A stretch of DNA of 64,000 nucleotides, taken from contig CAWGRQ010000036.1 of NCBI GenBank assembly GCA_963824985.1, positions 310,001-374,000 of the forward strand, in the 5' to 3' direction. Below are positions 40,622-48,383 of this stretch, one piece after another. A program made the position numbers and the translations under genes. Positions within the stretch are counted from its first letter, which is position 1; each line of letters starts with the position of its first letter. The notes beneath the pieces were generated by a model, which saw nothing but the letters and a program-made list of their open reading frames with translations, did not search any database and was not told the DNA's origin. Origin of the DNA: JAFNAG01 sp963824985. GTDB lineage: Bacteria; Acidobacteriota; UBA6911.

Positions 40622-40711
40622 CCGACGTCGGCAGGGTGCGCGGCGTCGGCCGCGAACATCATGCATCCGGCGCTCGTGGCCGACCACCATCACACGCACC
40701 TTCACGACCAC
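40618..40711 (-). CDS. Possible tiny gene, convergent with the CGNR gene
   Basis: Reading from GTG 40711 with one extra base removed near 40660 gives about 30 residues: VVVKVRVMVVGHERR then CMMFAADAAHPADVG, ending in TAG that shares CTAG with the CGNR stop. The second half looks like a real protein end, but there is no ribosome site or clear -10 box. The plus strand of the same stretch encodes a His-rich peptide from ATG 40661; both cannot be trusted. Confidence 0.25.
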
Positions 40712-40746
40712 GCCGCCCGACGCTGAGCCATCCTGTGCCCCGCGCC

Positions 40747-41537
40747 ATGGCCCCACGCGCCCTCCTGACGCCGCTCCGGCCGCGCCTGCAGCCGAAGCTC
40801 CGCCACCTGCGCCGCGAGCGGCTGCGCCTCGCGCGACGGCGGCGCGCACCACGCTCTACGTCGCCCGCTACGACCTGCGCCGCACCGAGCTGCGCGTCGT
40901 CCGGCTGCCGCGCCCGGCGCCGCTGGAGGCCTACTGCCGCGCCAACGGCTCGACGAGGCGCTCGTCGGCGGCTTCTACGAGCGCCCGGCCCTCACGCCGC
41001 TGGGCGAGCTGCGCACCGGCGGCGTCGGCGCGCCCACGTGCCGTTCGCCGCGCCCTGCGGCGACCTGCGCGCGTGCCTGCACCTCGACGGCGGCGGGGTC
41101 GCGCGATCGACCGCCGCGACCGCCTGCCCGCCGCGCCGCGCGGCGACCTGCTGCAGGCCGGCCCGCTGCTGGTGCGACGGCGGCACGCCGCTGTCCGCCG
41201 GGGACGCCGAGGGCTTCTCGGCGGCCTCGCACCAGTTCGACTCCGACATCACCGTCGGCCGCCACCCGCGCGCGGCGATCGGCGTCACGCGCCGCGGCGA
41301 GCTGCTGGCCGTGGCCTGCGACGGCCGCGCGCCGACGACGAGGCCGGCCTGACGATGCGCGAGCTGGCCGAGGCGATGGCCGCGCTGGGCGCGATGCAGG
41401 CGATGAACCTCGACGGCGGCGGCTCGACGTCGCTGGTCTGCGGCGGCCGGCTGCGCAACGTCCCGCGCGAGGCCCACGGCATCGCGCTCCCGGGCGGGCG
41501 CGTCGTGCCGACGGCGATCGTGTTCCGCCGGCGGTAG
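40747..41537 (+). CDS. Phosphodiester glycosidase (NAGPA-domain) family protein (frameshifts)
   Basis: After an Ala/Pro-rich N-terminus: TTLYVARYDLRRTELRVVRL, LVGGFYERP, LHLDGGGVAIDRRDRLPAAP, FDSDITVGRHPRAAIGVTRR, and the family hallmark AMNLDGGGSTSLVCGGRLRN, ending PTAIVFRRR. Relatives remove GlcNAc from phosphodiesters, and bacterial members are thought to act on wall polymers. No strong signal peptide is visible. Indels near 40835, 40957, 41035, 41105, 41172 and 41340. Confidence 0.78.
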
Positions 41538-41845
41538 GGCGGCGGGCCGGCGCCGCGGGGGATCGTTCGGCCCGAGACGATCGCGGGAACTCGGGTCGGG
41601 GCGTGTGCCCCTCACAGGTGGAGGGCCGGACGCCCCGGATGTGGTCTGGGTCGCCCCGGGTGTCTCGAGGACGCCCCACTCGACCCAGACCCCGCGCGCC
41701 CAGGCCGGCCACCCACGCCGGGTCCCCGCCCGCCCCGCCGCGGGGCGCCCGACCGGCCCGCGAACGCCCGAGCGGCGCGCCCACCGGCATGCGCCACCGA
41801 CCCTCGCGCCCCGGGGCGAGACGCGCCATCGGGTACAACAGAGGG
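41538..41845. other. Intergenic stretch
   Basis: 308 bases before the glycosyltransferase. No gene, clear terminator or palindrome recognised. A TACAAC sequence 11 bases before GTG 41846 could be a weak -10 box. Confidence 0.4.
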
Positions 41846-43183
41846 GTGCATGTGCTCTCCGCCCTGATGTTCTTCCCGCGTGGTGGATCGGCCCATGTCG
41901 CCCGTGCCCTGGCCGCCGAGCTGCCCGGGCACGGATGGGACGTGACCATCGTCAGCGGGTCGCGGCGCGGGCACGGCGACGCACGGGCCTTCTACGAGGG
42001 GCTCGACGTGTATCCCGTGGACTTCGACGCCGGCGACGCGCCCATGCACCCGTCCTACGAGGACCGGCCCGGCGCGGCCGACCCCGTGTTCGCCACGGTC
42101 GACGACGCGGACTACGAGCGCCACGTCCAGGCGTGGACGCGGGCGCTGGCCGGGGCGCGCGCCGCCGAGCACGACGTCCTGCACCTGCACCACCTCACCC
42201 CGATCCACGAGGCCGCCCACCGCGTCGCGCCCGACGTGCCGGTCATCACCCACCTGCACGGCACCGAGCTGCTCATGCTCGAGGCGATCGCCGACGGCGC
42301 CCCGTGGCCCCATGCCCAGGCCTGGGCGGGGCGCATGCGCCGCTGGGCCCAGCGCAGCGAGCGCGTCCTCGTCCTGTCGCCGGGCCAGGTCGCCCGCGTG
42401 CAGGAGCTGCTCGGCGTGCCCGCCGACCGCTGCGTGCTGAGCCCCAACGGCTTCGACCCCGACCTCTTCGACCGCCTCGAGGTCGATCGCGCCGCGCTGT
42501 GGCGCCACCACCTCGTCCAGGACCCCCGCGGCTGGCCGGCCGGGGGCGAGGAGGGCGAGCTCGCCTACAGCGACCGCGACGTCGCACCGCTGTCGCGCGG
42601 GCCCGTGGCCATCTGCGTCAGCCGCTTCACCGCGGTCAAGCGCCTCGGCCTGCTCGTACGGGCCTGGACGCGCGCGGCGCCGCAGATCGGCCCGGACGCG
42701 TCGCTCGTCCTGCTCGGCGGCTATCCCGGCGAGTGGGAGGGCGAGCATCCCTACGACGCCGTCCGCGCGACCGGCGCGCCCAACGTCTTCCTGACCGGCT
42801 GGCACAGCCACGCGGAGCTGCCCGGCTTTCTCAACGCCTCCGACGCGATCGTCCTGGCGTCGGTGCGCGAGCAGTTCGGGTCGGTCCTCGTCGAGGGCAT
42901 GGCCTGCGGCCTGCCCGCGATCGCCGTGAACCGCTTCGGCCCGGCCGAGATCGTCGAGGACGGGGTGACCGGCTGGCTCGTGGCGCCCGACGACGAGGCG
43001 GCGCTGGCCGGCGCGCTCGTCGCGTGCCTCCGCGACCCCGCGCAGCGCCGCCGTCGCGGCCGACGGGCCTACGTCGCGGCACACGAGCGGTTCTCCTGGC
43101 CCGCGCTGGCCGCCGACCTGGCCGAGGTGCTCGACGAGGTCGCCGACGTCGCCGACGGCCGCCTGGCCGCCGGGCCCGCATGA
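41846..43183 (+). CDS. Glycosyltransferase family 4-like
   Basis: 445 residues, uninterrupted, GT-B fold. N-terminal acceptor domain: VLSALMFFPRGGSAHVARAL, VITHLHGTELLMLEAIAD; C-terminal nucleotide-sugar domain: AICVSRFTAVKRLGLLVRAW, NVFLTGWHSHAELPGFLNAS, and the E-x7-E-type ASVREQFGSVLVEGMACGLP. Likely adds a hexose to a lipid, polysaccharide or secondary metabolite. Its TGA overlaps the exporter ATG (ATGA), so its product may be the exporter's cargo; that link is inference. Confidence 0.88.
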   Translation: MHVLSALMFFPRGGSAHVARALAAELPGHGWDVTIVSGSRRGHGDARAFYEGLDVYPVDFDAGDAPMHPSYEDRPGAADPVFATVDDADYERHVQAWTRALAGARAAEHDVLHLHHLTPIHEAAHRVAPDVPVITHLHGTELLMLEAIADGAPWPHAQAWAGRMRRWAQRSERVLVLSPGQVARVQELLGVPADRCVLSPNGFDPDLFDRLEVDRAALWRHHLVQDPRGWPAGGEEGELAYSDRDVAPLSRGPVAICVSRFTAVKRLGLLVRAWTRAAPQIGPDASLVLLGGYPGEWEGEHPYDAVRATGAPNVFLTGWHSHAELPGFLNASDAIVLASVREQFGSVLVEGMACGLPAIAVNRFGPAEIVEDGVTGWLVAPDDEAALAGALVACLRDPAQRRRRGRRAYVAAHERFSWPALAADLAEVLDEVADVADGRLAAGPA

Positions 43184-44940
43184 CCAACCGGTCCGAGCTG
43201 CGGCGCATCGGGGCCCTGTTCGGGCCCTACCGGGCGCGCCTGTTCAGCGTCCTGGGGCTGATCGCGCTCAGCGCCGCGCTGAGCATGATCTCGCCGTTCC
43301 TGCTGCGCGAGGTCCTCGACCACGCCATCCCGGAGCGCGACACGACCGTGCTGACCTGGCTGGTGCTCGGGATGATCGCGATCGCGATCATCACCGGCGG
43401 CCTGGGCGTCGCCCAGACGCTGCTGAGCAACATGGTCGGCCAGCAGGTCATGCACGACCTGCGCACGGCCGTCTTCGCCACCTGCAGCGCCAGTCGCTCG
43501 CCTTCTTCACGCGGACGCGCACCGGCGAGGTCCAGTCGCGCATCACCTACGACATCGGCGGCATGCAGAGCGTCGTGACAGCACCGCGACCTCGATCGTC
43601 TCCAACATCACGACGGTCCGTCGCCACGATCTTCGCGATGTTCGCCCTCGACTGGCGGCTGGCGGCTTCTCGCTCGCCGTGCTGCCGTTCTTCGTGTGGA
43701 TGACCCGCCGTGTCGGCGGCGAACGGCGCCGGATCACGGCCCAGCGCCAGGGCCGGGTGGCCGACATCGAGCGTCGCTCGTGGAGGAGTCGCTGTCGGTC
43801 AGCGGCATCCTGCTCGGGCGCACGATGGGCCGCGGCGGGGAGCTCGCCGAGCGCTTCACCGCGGAGTCCGAGGAGCTCGCCGACCTCGAGGTGCGCTCCC
43901 GCTGGCCGGCCGCTGGCGGATGGCCTCGGTGCAGATGAGCTTCGCGATCATGCCGGCGCTGGTCTACTGGTTCGCCGGCCAGACGTCGGCGATCAGCGTC
44001 GGCACGCTGGTGGCCTTCACGACCCTGCAGACGCGCCTGCTGTTCCCGATCGGGTCCCTGCTGTCGGTCTCGGTCGACTCGAGCTCGCTCGCGCTCTTCC
44101 ACCGCATCTTCGAGTACCTCGACCTGCCCGTCGACCTCGCCGAGCCAGCCCGACCCCGTGCGAGCTGGCCGACGTCCGCGGCGAGGTCCGCTTCGAGGGC
44201 GTGACCTTCGGCTACGACGCCGACGCGGCCCCGACGCTGGATGGCGTCGACCTCGACGGTCCCGCCGGGATCGTTCACCGCGATCGTGGGGGAGACCGGG
44301 CGCGGCAAGACCACGCTCGGCTACCTCGTCGCGCGGCTGTACGACGTGCAGCGCCGGCCGGGTCACGATCGACGGCGTCGACGTGCGCGACGTGAGCTTC
44401 GCCGACCTGGCCGCGGACCGTCGGGCTCGTCTCCCAGGAGACCTACCTGCTCCACGCCAGCGTGCGGGACAACCTGCGCCTACGCCAAGCCCGACGCGAC
44501 CGACGCCGAGATCGAGGCCGCCGCGCGTGCCGCGCAGATCCACGACCTGATCGCCTCGCTGCCCGACGGCTACGACACCGTCGTCGGCGAGCGCGGCCAC
44601 CGCTTCTCGGGTGGGGAGAAGCAGCGGATCGCGATCGCCCGCGACGCTGCTGCGCAACCCACGCGTCCTGCGTGCTCGACGAGGCCACCAGCGCGCTGGA
44701 CACCGAGACCGAGCGTGCCGTGCAGGACGCGCCTTCGACGACTCGGCCGCGGCCGCACGACCATCACGATCGCCCACCGGCTCTCGACCGTCCGCGACGC
44801 CGACCAGATCGTCGTCCTCGACCACGGCCGCGTCGTCGAGCGCGGCACCCACGAGGAACTGCTCGAGCCGCGGCGGCCGCTACGCCGCGCTGGCCGCCCA
44901 GGCAGCCGGCGGCGAATCCCGCAGCGCCGCCTCGGCATGA
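43180..44940 (+). CDS. ABC exporter, fused membrane and ATPase domains (frameshifts)
   Basis: Type I half-exporter: membrane part from RIGALFGPYRARLFSVLGLI through FSLAVLPFFVWMTRR and AIMPALVYWFAGQTSAI (about six helices), then ATPase: VGETGRGKTTLGYLVARLYD (Walker A), GLVSQETYLLHASVRDNLR (Q loop), RFSGGEKQRIAIAR (signature), VLDEATSALDTETERAV (Walker B) and TIAHRLSTVRDAD (H loop). About 585 residues, normal. Clean to 43480, then about a dozen indels to 44900. Probably a homodimer. Confidence 0.92.
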
Positions 44941-45575
44941 CCCTGCGCCCTCGCATCGCGGCGATCGAGCTGGCCTGCGATCCCGCCCCGTGGGCGGCCC
45001 TGGGCTTCGCGGTCGACGCGCGCGGGCGCTGCCGCATCGGGACCATCGAGCTGGTGCTGGCCGGGGGCGACGGCGGGATCACCGGCTGGGCGCTGCACGG
45101 GGCGATCCCGGCTGACGACGGCATCGACGGGCTGGCCACCACGGTCGTCGCCGACCCGGGCGACGACCCGGCGCCGGAGCATCCCAACGGCGTGGCGGCC
45201 ATCGACCACCTCGTGGTCAACTCGCCGGACACGGCGCGCACCTTCGAGGCGCTGGAGGCCGCGGGCTTCGAGCTGCGCCGGGTGCGCGACGCCGGGACCG
45301 CGGAGCGCCCGCTGCGCCAGGGCTTCCTCCCGACCGCCGAGGCGATCGTCGAGGTCGTGGGGCCCCCGGAGCCCGAGGGCGGCGGGCCGGCCACGTTCTG
45401 GGGGCTGGCCCTCGTGGCCGCCGACCTCGACGCCACCGTGGCGCGGCTCGGCGAGGCCGTCGGCCCGCCGCGCGAGGCGGTGCAGGCCGGGCGGCGCATC
45501 GCCACCGTCGTGCGCGCCGCCGGGTTGGGGGTGCCCGTCGCGCTCATGTCGCCCCGCACGCCCGGGCGGCCGTGA
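44937..45575 (+). CDS. VOC-superfamily (glyoxalase-like) protein
   Basis: 212 residues, uninterrupted, with two halves of beta-alpha-beta character. Second half: AIDHLVVNSPDTARTFEALE, GFELRRVRDAGTAE, LRQGFLPTAEAIVEVVGPPE, FWGLALVAADLDATVARLGE. The DHLVV and VEVV strands supply usual VOC metal ligands (His, Glu). ATG 44937 overlaps the exporter stop (ATGA), making it the third gene of the glycosyltransferase operon. Reaction unknown; VOC enzymes include lyases, dioxygenases and resistance proteins. Confidence 0.82.
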   Translation: MTLRPRIAAIELACDPAPWAALGFAVDARGRCRIGTIELVLAGGDGGITGWALHGAIPADDGIDGLATTVVADPGDDPAPEHPNGVAAIDHLVVNSPDTARTFEALEAAGFELRRVRDAGTAERPLRQGFLPTAEAIVEVVGPPEPEGGGPATFWGLALVAADLDATVARLGEAVGPPREAVQAGRRIATVVRAAGLGVPVALMSPRTPGRP

Positions 45576-45711
45576 GACCGGTCCGACGCTGACGGCGCGC
45601 CCGGGCTCAGGCCAGCCCGCGTCGCTGTGCTCCGCGTTGTGGATCGGACACCCGTCCAGGTTCTTCAAGTTCCGGTCCGCGGTGATCGCTGGGCCGCCGA
45701 TGGAGGATCCG

Positions 45712-46323
45712 GTGCCCGCCGCCGTCGCCCGCCTCCTGCCGTTCATCGCCGTGGCCGCCGCGCTCGTGGCGCCGGCCGATGCCCTGGCCTCCTGCCGGGG
45801 GGCCGACGGTCCGGCGAGCGGACCGCGGGCCGCGACGGCGACCCTGTGCCTCGTCAACGCGCAGCGCACGGCCCGCGGCCTGCGCAAGCTGACGTCCGAG
45901 CCCCACCTGGCCGCTGCCGCGGACGCGTTCGCGCAGGACATGGTCACGCGCCAGTTCTTCGACCACACCTCGCCCGGCGGGGGCACGATGGTGGACCGGC
46001 TGCGCAGCGCGGGCTGGCTGCCCGCCTCGGGCTCGTGGAGCGCCGGCGAGAACATCGCCTGGGGCACAGGCGGCCTGTCGACGCCGTCGCGCATCGTGGC
46101 CGGGTGGATGGCCAGCCCGGGCCACCGGGCCAACATCCTGCAGCCGTCCTTCCGGCAGATCGGCGTGGGCATCGCCGCCGGTGCACCCGTCGACGGCGCC
46201 GGGCCCGATGGTGCGACGTACGTGACCGACTTCGGCGTGCGGTCGTCGCGCGCCACCTCGGCGGCCCGCCGGTCGGCCCCGGCCGTGCAGCTCCACCCCC
46301 GCGGGTGGGCCAGGCGCCTATGA
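45712..46323 (+). CDS. CAP/SCP-domain secreted protein
   Basis: Signal peptide VPAAVARLLPFIAVAAALVA to ALA, then a bacterial CAP domain: CLVNAQRTARGLRKLTSEPH, FAQDMVTRQFFDHTSPGGGT (active-site His/Glu region), SAGENIAWGTGGLSTPSRIV, WMASPGHRANILQPSFRQIG, VTDFGVR. YkwD-like bacterial CAP proteins are extracellular; their activity is unsettled. Start GTG 45712 chosen because GGAGG lies five bases upstream; ATG 45700 is in frame. 203 residues, uninterrupted. Confidence 0.88.
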   Translation: MPAAVARLLPFIAVAAALVAPADALASCRGADGPASGPRAATATLCLVNAQRTARGLRKLTSEPHLAAAADAFAQDMVTRQFFDHTSPGGGTMVDRLRSAGWLPASGSWSAGENIAWGTGGLSTPSRIVAGWMASPGHRANILQPSFRQIGVGIAAGAPVDGAGPDGATYVTDFGVRSSRATSAARRSAPAVQLHPRGWARRL

Positions 46324-46416
46324 TCTGGTCCCGTCGCCGTCTGATTTCGGACTGAGGCCTTGGAGACGGTCTCAATCCGTGCCCCCGGCTCGGCGATCCC
46401 CGTGAGTGTGCCGACG

Positions 46417-46788
46417 ATGACCAGCCGATCGCCGCTGCGCGTCCTGTTGGTCGACGACGCCGCCGAGATGCGGGCACTGCTGCGGGCGCTGTTCGAGGAC
46501 CGCGGCGACATCGCCATCTCCGAGGCCGGCTCCGGAGAGCAGGCGCTCGAGCTCGCCGCGATCTCGCCCCAGCCCGATCTCGTGATCATGGACCATCACA
46601 TGCCCGGCATGGACGGCGTGACGGCGACGCGCGAGCTCAAGGCCGTCAGCCCGCAGATCGAGATCGTGGCGTTCACCGCGGTGCCGGGCAACGAGCGCGA
46701 CTTCGCGCTGGCCGGCGCCACCCAGCACTTCCGCAAGGACATGTTCAACGCCCTGGTGGCGTACGTGTGCGAGCGGGCGGCCGCCTGA
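46417..46788 (+). CDS. Single-domain (CheY-like) response regulator
   Basis: 123 residues: LRVLLVDDAAEMRALLRALF, phosphorylated Asp in LVIMDHHMPGMDGV, Thr in VAFTAVPGN, Lys in FRKDMFNALV. No output domain. No kinase is adjacent, so it may work by protein contact or as a phosphate sink. ATG 46417 chosen because upstream in-frame sequence (from TTG 46360) does not match receivers; GTG 46402 is possible. Confidence 0.85.
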   Translation: MTSRSPLRVLLVDDAAEMRALLRALFEDRGDIAISEAGSGEQALELAAISPQPDLVIMDHHMPGMDGVTATRELKAVSPQIEIVAFTAVPGNERDFALAGATQHFRKDMFNALVAYVCERAAA

Positions 46789-46803
46789 TCGCCGCACGAC
46801 CTT

Positions 46804-46825
46804 AAGGGACCGCTCAGGCTCCCTT
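46804..46825. terminator. Weak hairpin after the orphan regulator
   Basis: 6-bp stem aaggga / tccctt with a 10-nt loop, 16 bases after the stop codon. Confidence 0.35.
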
Positions 46826-46861
46826 GGGCGCGCGTTGAGGGTCGCGGTGCACCATGGGTGC

Positions 46862-46957
46862 ATGCTCGAGGTGCTCCACGACATCGTGATCGCTGCCACG
46901 GCCGTCGGTGCCGCGGCCGTCTTCGCGCTCATGGGCTGGGCCGGCCACCAGCGCTGA
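46862..46957 (+). CDS. 31-residue putative membrane microprotein
   Basis: ATG 46862 to TGA 46957: MLEVLHDIVIAATAVGAAAV followed by FALMGWAGHQR. One hydrophobic helix with an acidic front and basic tail. It is below normal gene-finder limits, lies alone between a hairpin and the convergent hydrolase gene, and has no clear ribosome site. Real or chance cannot be decided from sequence. Confidence 0.35.
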   Translation: MLEVLHDIVIAATAVGAAAVFALMGWAGHQR

Positions 46958-46969
46958 GACGGGTGCGGT

Positions 46970-47866
46970 CTACAGCCCGGCGGGATGGCGGGCGACGTAG
47001 CCCGCGGTCGAGCGCGCGTCGGCGTGCCAGCGCGATCCGTCGGCCGAGCGGCCGCTGGTGTCGTAGCGCCGGCCGTCGATGACCATGAACGCGTGGCCGG
47101 GGTTGGCGTAGATCGTCACGTACCGTCCGCGGCCGGGGGAGCCGTAGTGCATGAGCTCGCCGGAGTCCATCGGGCGGTCCAGGCGGCCCATGCCATGCAG
47201 CACGTAGGAGACCGAGCCCGAGCAGTCGTAGCCCGCGGCGTGGAAGCTCCCGTGCCCACCGCCGTAGAGGTAGGGCAGGTGGGCGATGCGGTCGCCCGCG
47301 GCGACGGCGCGGCGTAGCAACATGACGTGGCGCGGGACGCCACCGGTCGCGCCGCCGCCCAGGCGGGCGCGCTTGAGCACGGGGTGGATGCCGCCGACGC
47401 CGAGCGCGCGCCAGGTGCCCGGCCCGACGATGCCGTCGGCCGTCAGGCCGTGGGCGCGCTGGAAGCCGCGCACGGCTCGGGCCGTGCCCGGGCCGAACAC
47501 GCCGTCCGCCCCGACCCCGAGCCGGCGCTGCAGCAGCGCGACCGCCGCGCCGCGGGTGCGGACCCGGCCGCCGCGGGCGGCCGATGAGGTCCGGGCGCGG
47601 TGTGCGCGCCGGATCACGCTCCAGGTCTGCGCGCCGACAATGCCGTCGGCGTGCAGGTGGTGGCGGCGCTGGAAGCGGCGCACGACGCGGGCGGTGCCCG
47701 GGCCGAAGACGCCGTCGGGCGCCAGGTGCAGCGCGCGCTGCAGGCGCTTGACGGCGGCGCCGTGGCTTCCGCGCTTGAGGGGTCGGGCATCGGCGGCGGC
47801 AGCGGGCAGGGCCACGAGCAGCGCCGCGAGCAGGGCGAGAAGGAGGCGGGGGCGGAAGGGCGGCAT
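46970..47866 (-). CDS. Secreted NlpC/P60 peptidoglycan hydrolase with two PG-binding domains
   Basis: 298 residues, uninterrupted. Signal peptide (1-25), two peptidoglycan-binding repeats (about 32-85 and 102-156; both contain APDGVFGPGTAR or GADGVFGPGTAR and end DGIVG), then an NlpC/P60 domain with catalytic Cys215 in YDCSGSVSYVL and His258 in NPGHAFMVIDG. It should cut D-Glu-DAP type bonds in the wall. The upstream region carries a c-di-AMP riboswitch, as for wall hydrolases in other Actinomycetota, tying wall cleavage to turgor signalling. Confidence 0.92.
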   Translation of the reverse strand: MPPFRPRLLLALLAALLVALPAAAADARPLKRGSHGAAVKRLQRALHLAPDGVFGPGTARVVRRFQRRHHLHADGIVGAQTWSVIRRAHRARTSSAARGGRVRTRGAAVALLQRRLGVGADGVFGPGTARAVRGFQRAHGLTADGIVGPGTWRALGVGGIHPVLKRARLGGGATGGVPRHVMLLRRAVAAGDRIAHLPYLYGGGHGSFHAAGYDCSGSVSYVLHGMGRLDRPMDSGELMHYGSPGRGRYVTIYANPGHAFMVIDGRRYDTSGRSADGSRWHADARSTAGYVARHPAGL

Positions 47867-47873
47867 GGTCCGG

Positions 47874-48003
47874 GCGCCTGCGGGGTGAGCTGTCGGGCTC
47901 GCGCTGCACAGGCAGCGCTACCGCGTCATCCGGACGCGGACTCGCCCCGGCGACCGGTCCGCGGTCGCGATGGGTCCCCCGTCCGTTCGGTCAAGAACGG
48001 TTC
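47874..48003 (-). promoter_or_regulatory. c-di-AMP riboswitch (ydaO-yuaA class) upstream of the NlpC/P60 hydrolase
   Basis: On the minus strand, in order: GAACGGAC-GGGGGACCCA (47971-47988), GGGGCGAGTCCGCG (47935-47948), ACGCGGTAGCG with GGTA (47916-47926), a 7-bp hairpin gcgctgc/gcagcgc (47901-47918), and GACAGCTCACCCCGCAGGCG (47875-47894), eight bases before ATG 47866. These are the conserved blocks of the ydaO motif, including the CCGACAGCT...GCAGGC end. In Actinomycetota such riboswitches turn off wall-hydrolase genes when c-di-AMP binds. The call is by recognition, not by covariance search. Confidence 0.82.
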
Positions 48004-48052
48004 GGCGCGGCGTCGTTCTAGCAGCCGAAATCCCTGCTCAGCGCAAGATCCG

Positions 48053-48073
48053 TTGCAGGTGGCGCACCTGCAA
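48053..48073 (-). terminator. Hairpin ending the 49852-48082 transcription unit
   Basis: Perfect 9-bp stem ttgcaggtg / cacctgcaa with a 3-nt loop, nine bases past the stop at 48082. Confidence 0.55.
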
Positions 48074-48081
48074 GCCGGCCG

Positions 48082-48383
48082 TCAGGCCCCGAAGCGCCGC
48101 AGGCTGCGCGTGGCCAGCACCCCGAAGCCCGCCGGCAGCCCGCCGACCGCCGGCAGCGCCGGCCAGGTGTGGGCGCAGGTCACCGAGCCCACGAAGCCCT
48201 GGCGCACGCCCACCCGCAGCCAGCTCGCCACGAGGACCACACGACCTGCGCCGCCGCGATCACCGCGCCGTGCCGATCCCCTGCGCGACGCCGCCGAGCA
48301 GCAGCGACTGCGTGATCGCCGCGGCGAGCTGGAAGTCCAGGAAGCCCCGACTGCGGGAAGCCCGGCAGGGCGGTGCTGCGCAT
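48082..48383 (-). CDS. Small membrane protein, unknown (frameshifts)
   Basis: About 100 residues: MRSTALPGFPQSG, FLDFQLAAAITQSLLLGGVA, VIAAAQVVLVASWLRVGVRQ, then GFVGSVTCAHTWPALPAVGG and GVLATRSLRRFGA. Two hydrophobic segments. ATG 48383 overlaps the stop of the secreted protein upstream (TGATG), so the two are coupled. Indels near 48242, 48270 and 48350. No family recognised. Confidence 0.5.

Noticed and set aside
40661..40726. His-rich peptide MHPALVADHHHTHLHDHAARR as a metal-sensing leader
   Set aside because: No ribosome site, no -10 box, and the opposite strand offers an equally short candidate; kept only as a finding, not as a gene.
45576..45711. Second c-di-AMP riboswitch upstream of the CAP protein
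   Set aside because: The sequence lacks GGGGGA, GACAGCT and GCAGGC blocks; only a plain ribosome site is seen.
47983..48000. ccgttc...gaacgg inverted repeat as a separate operator
   Set aside because: It falls at the 5' edge of the c-di-AMP riboswitch and is better explained as its P1-proximal stem.
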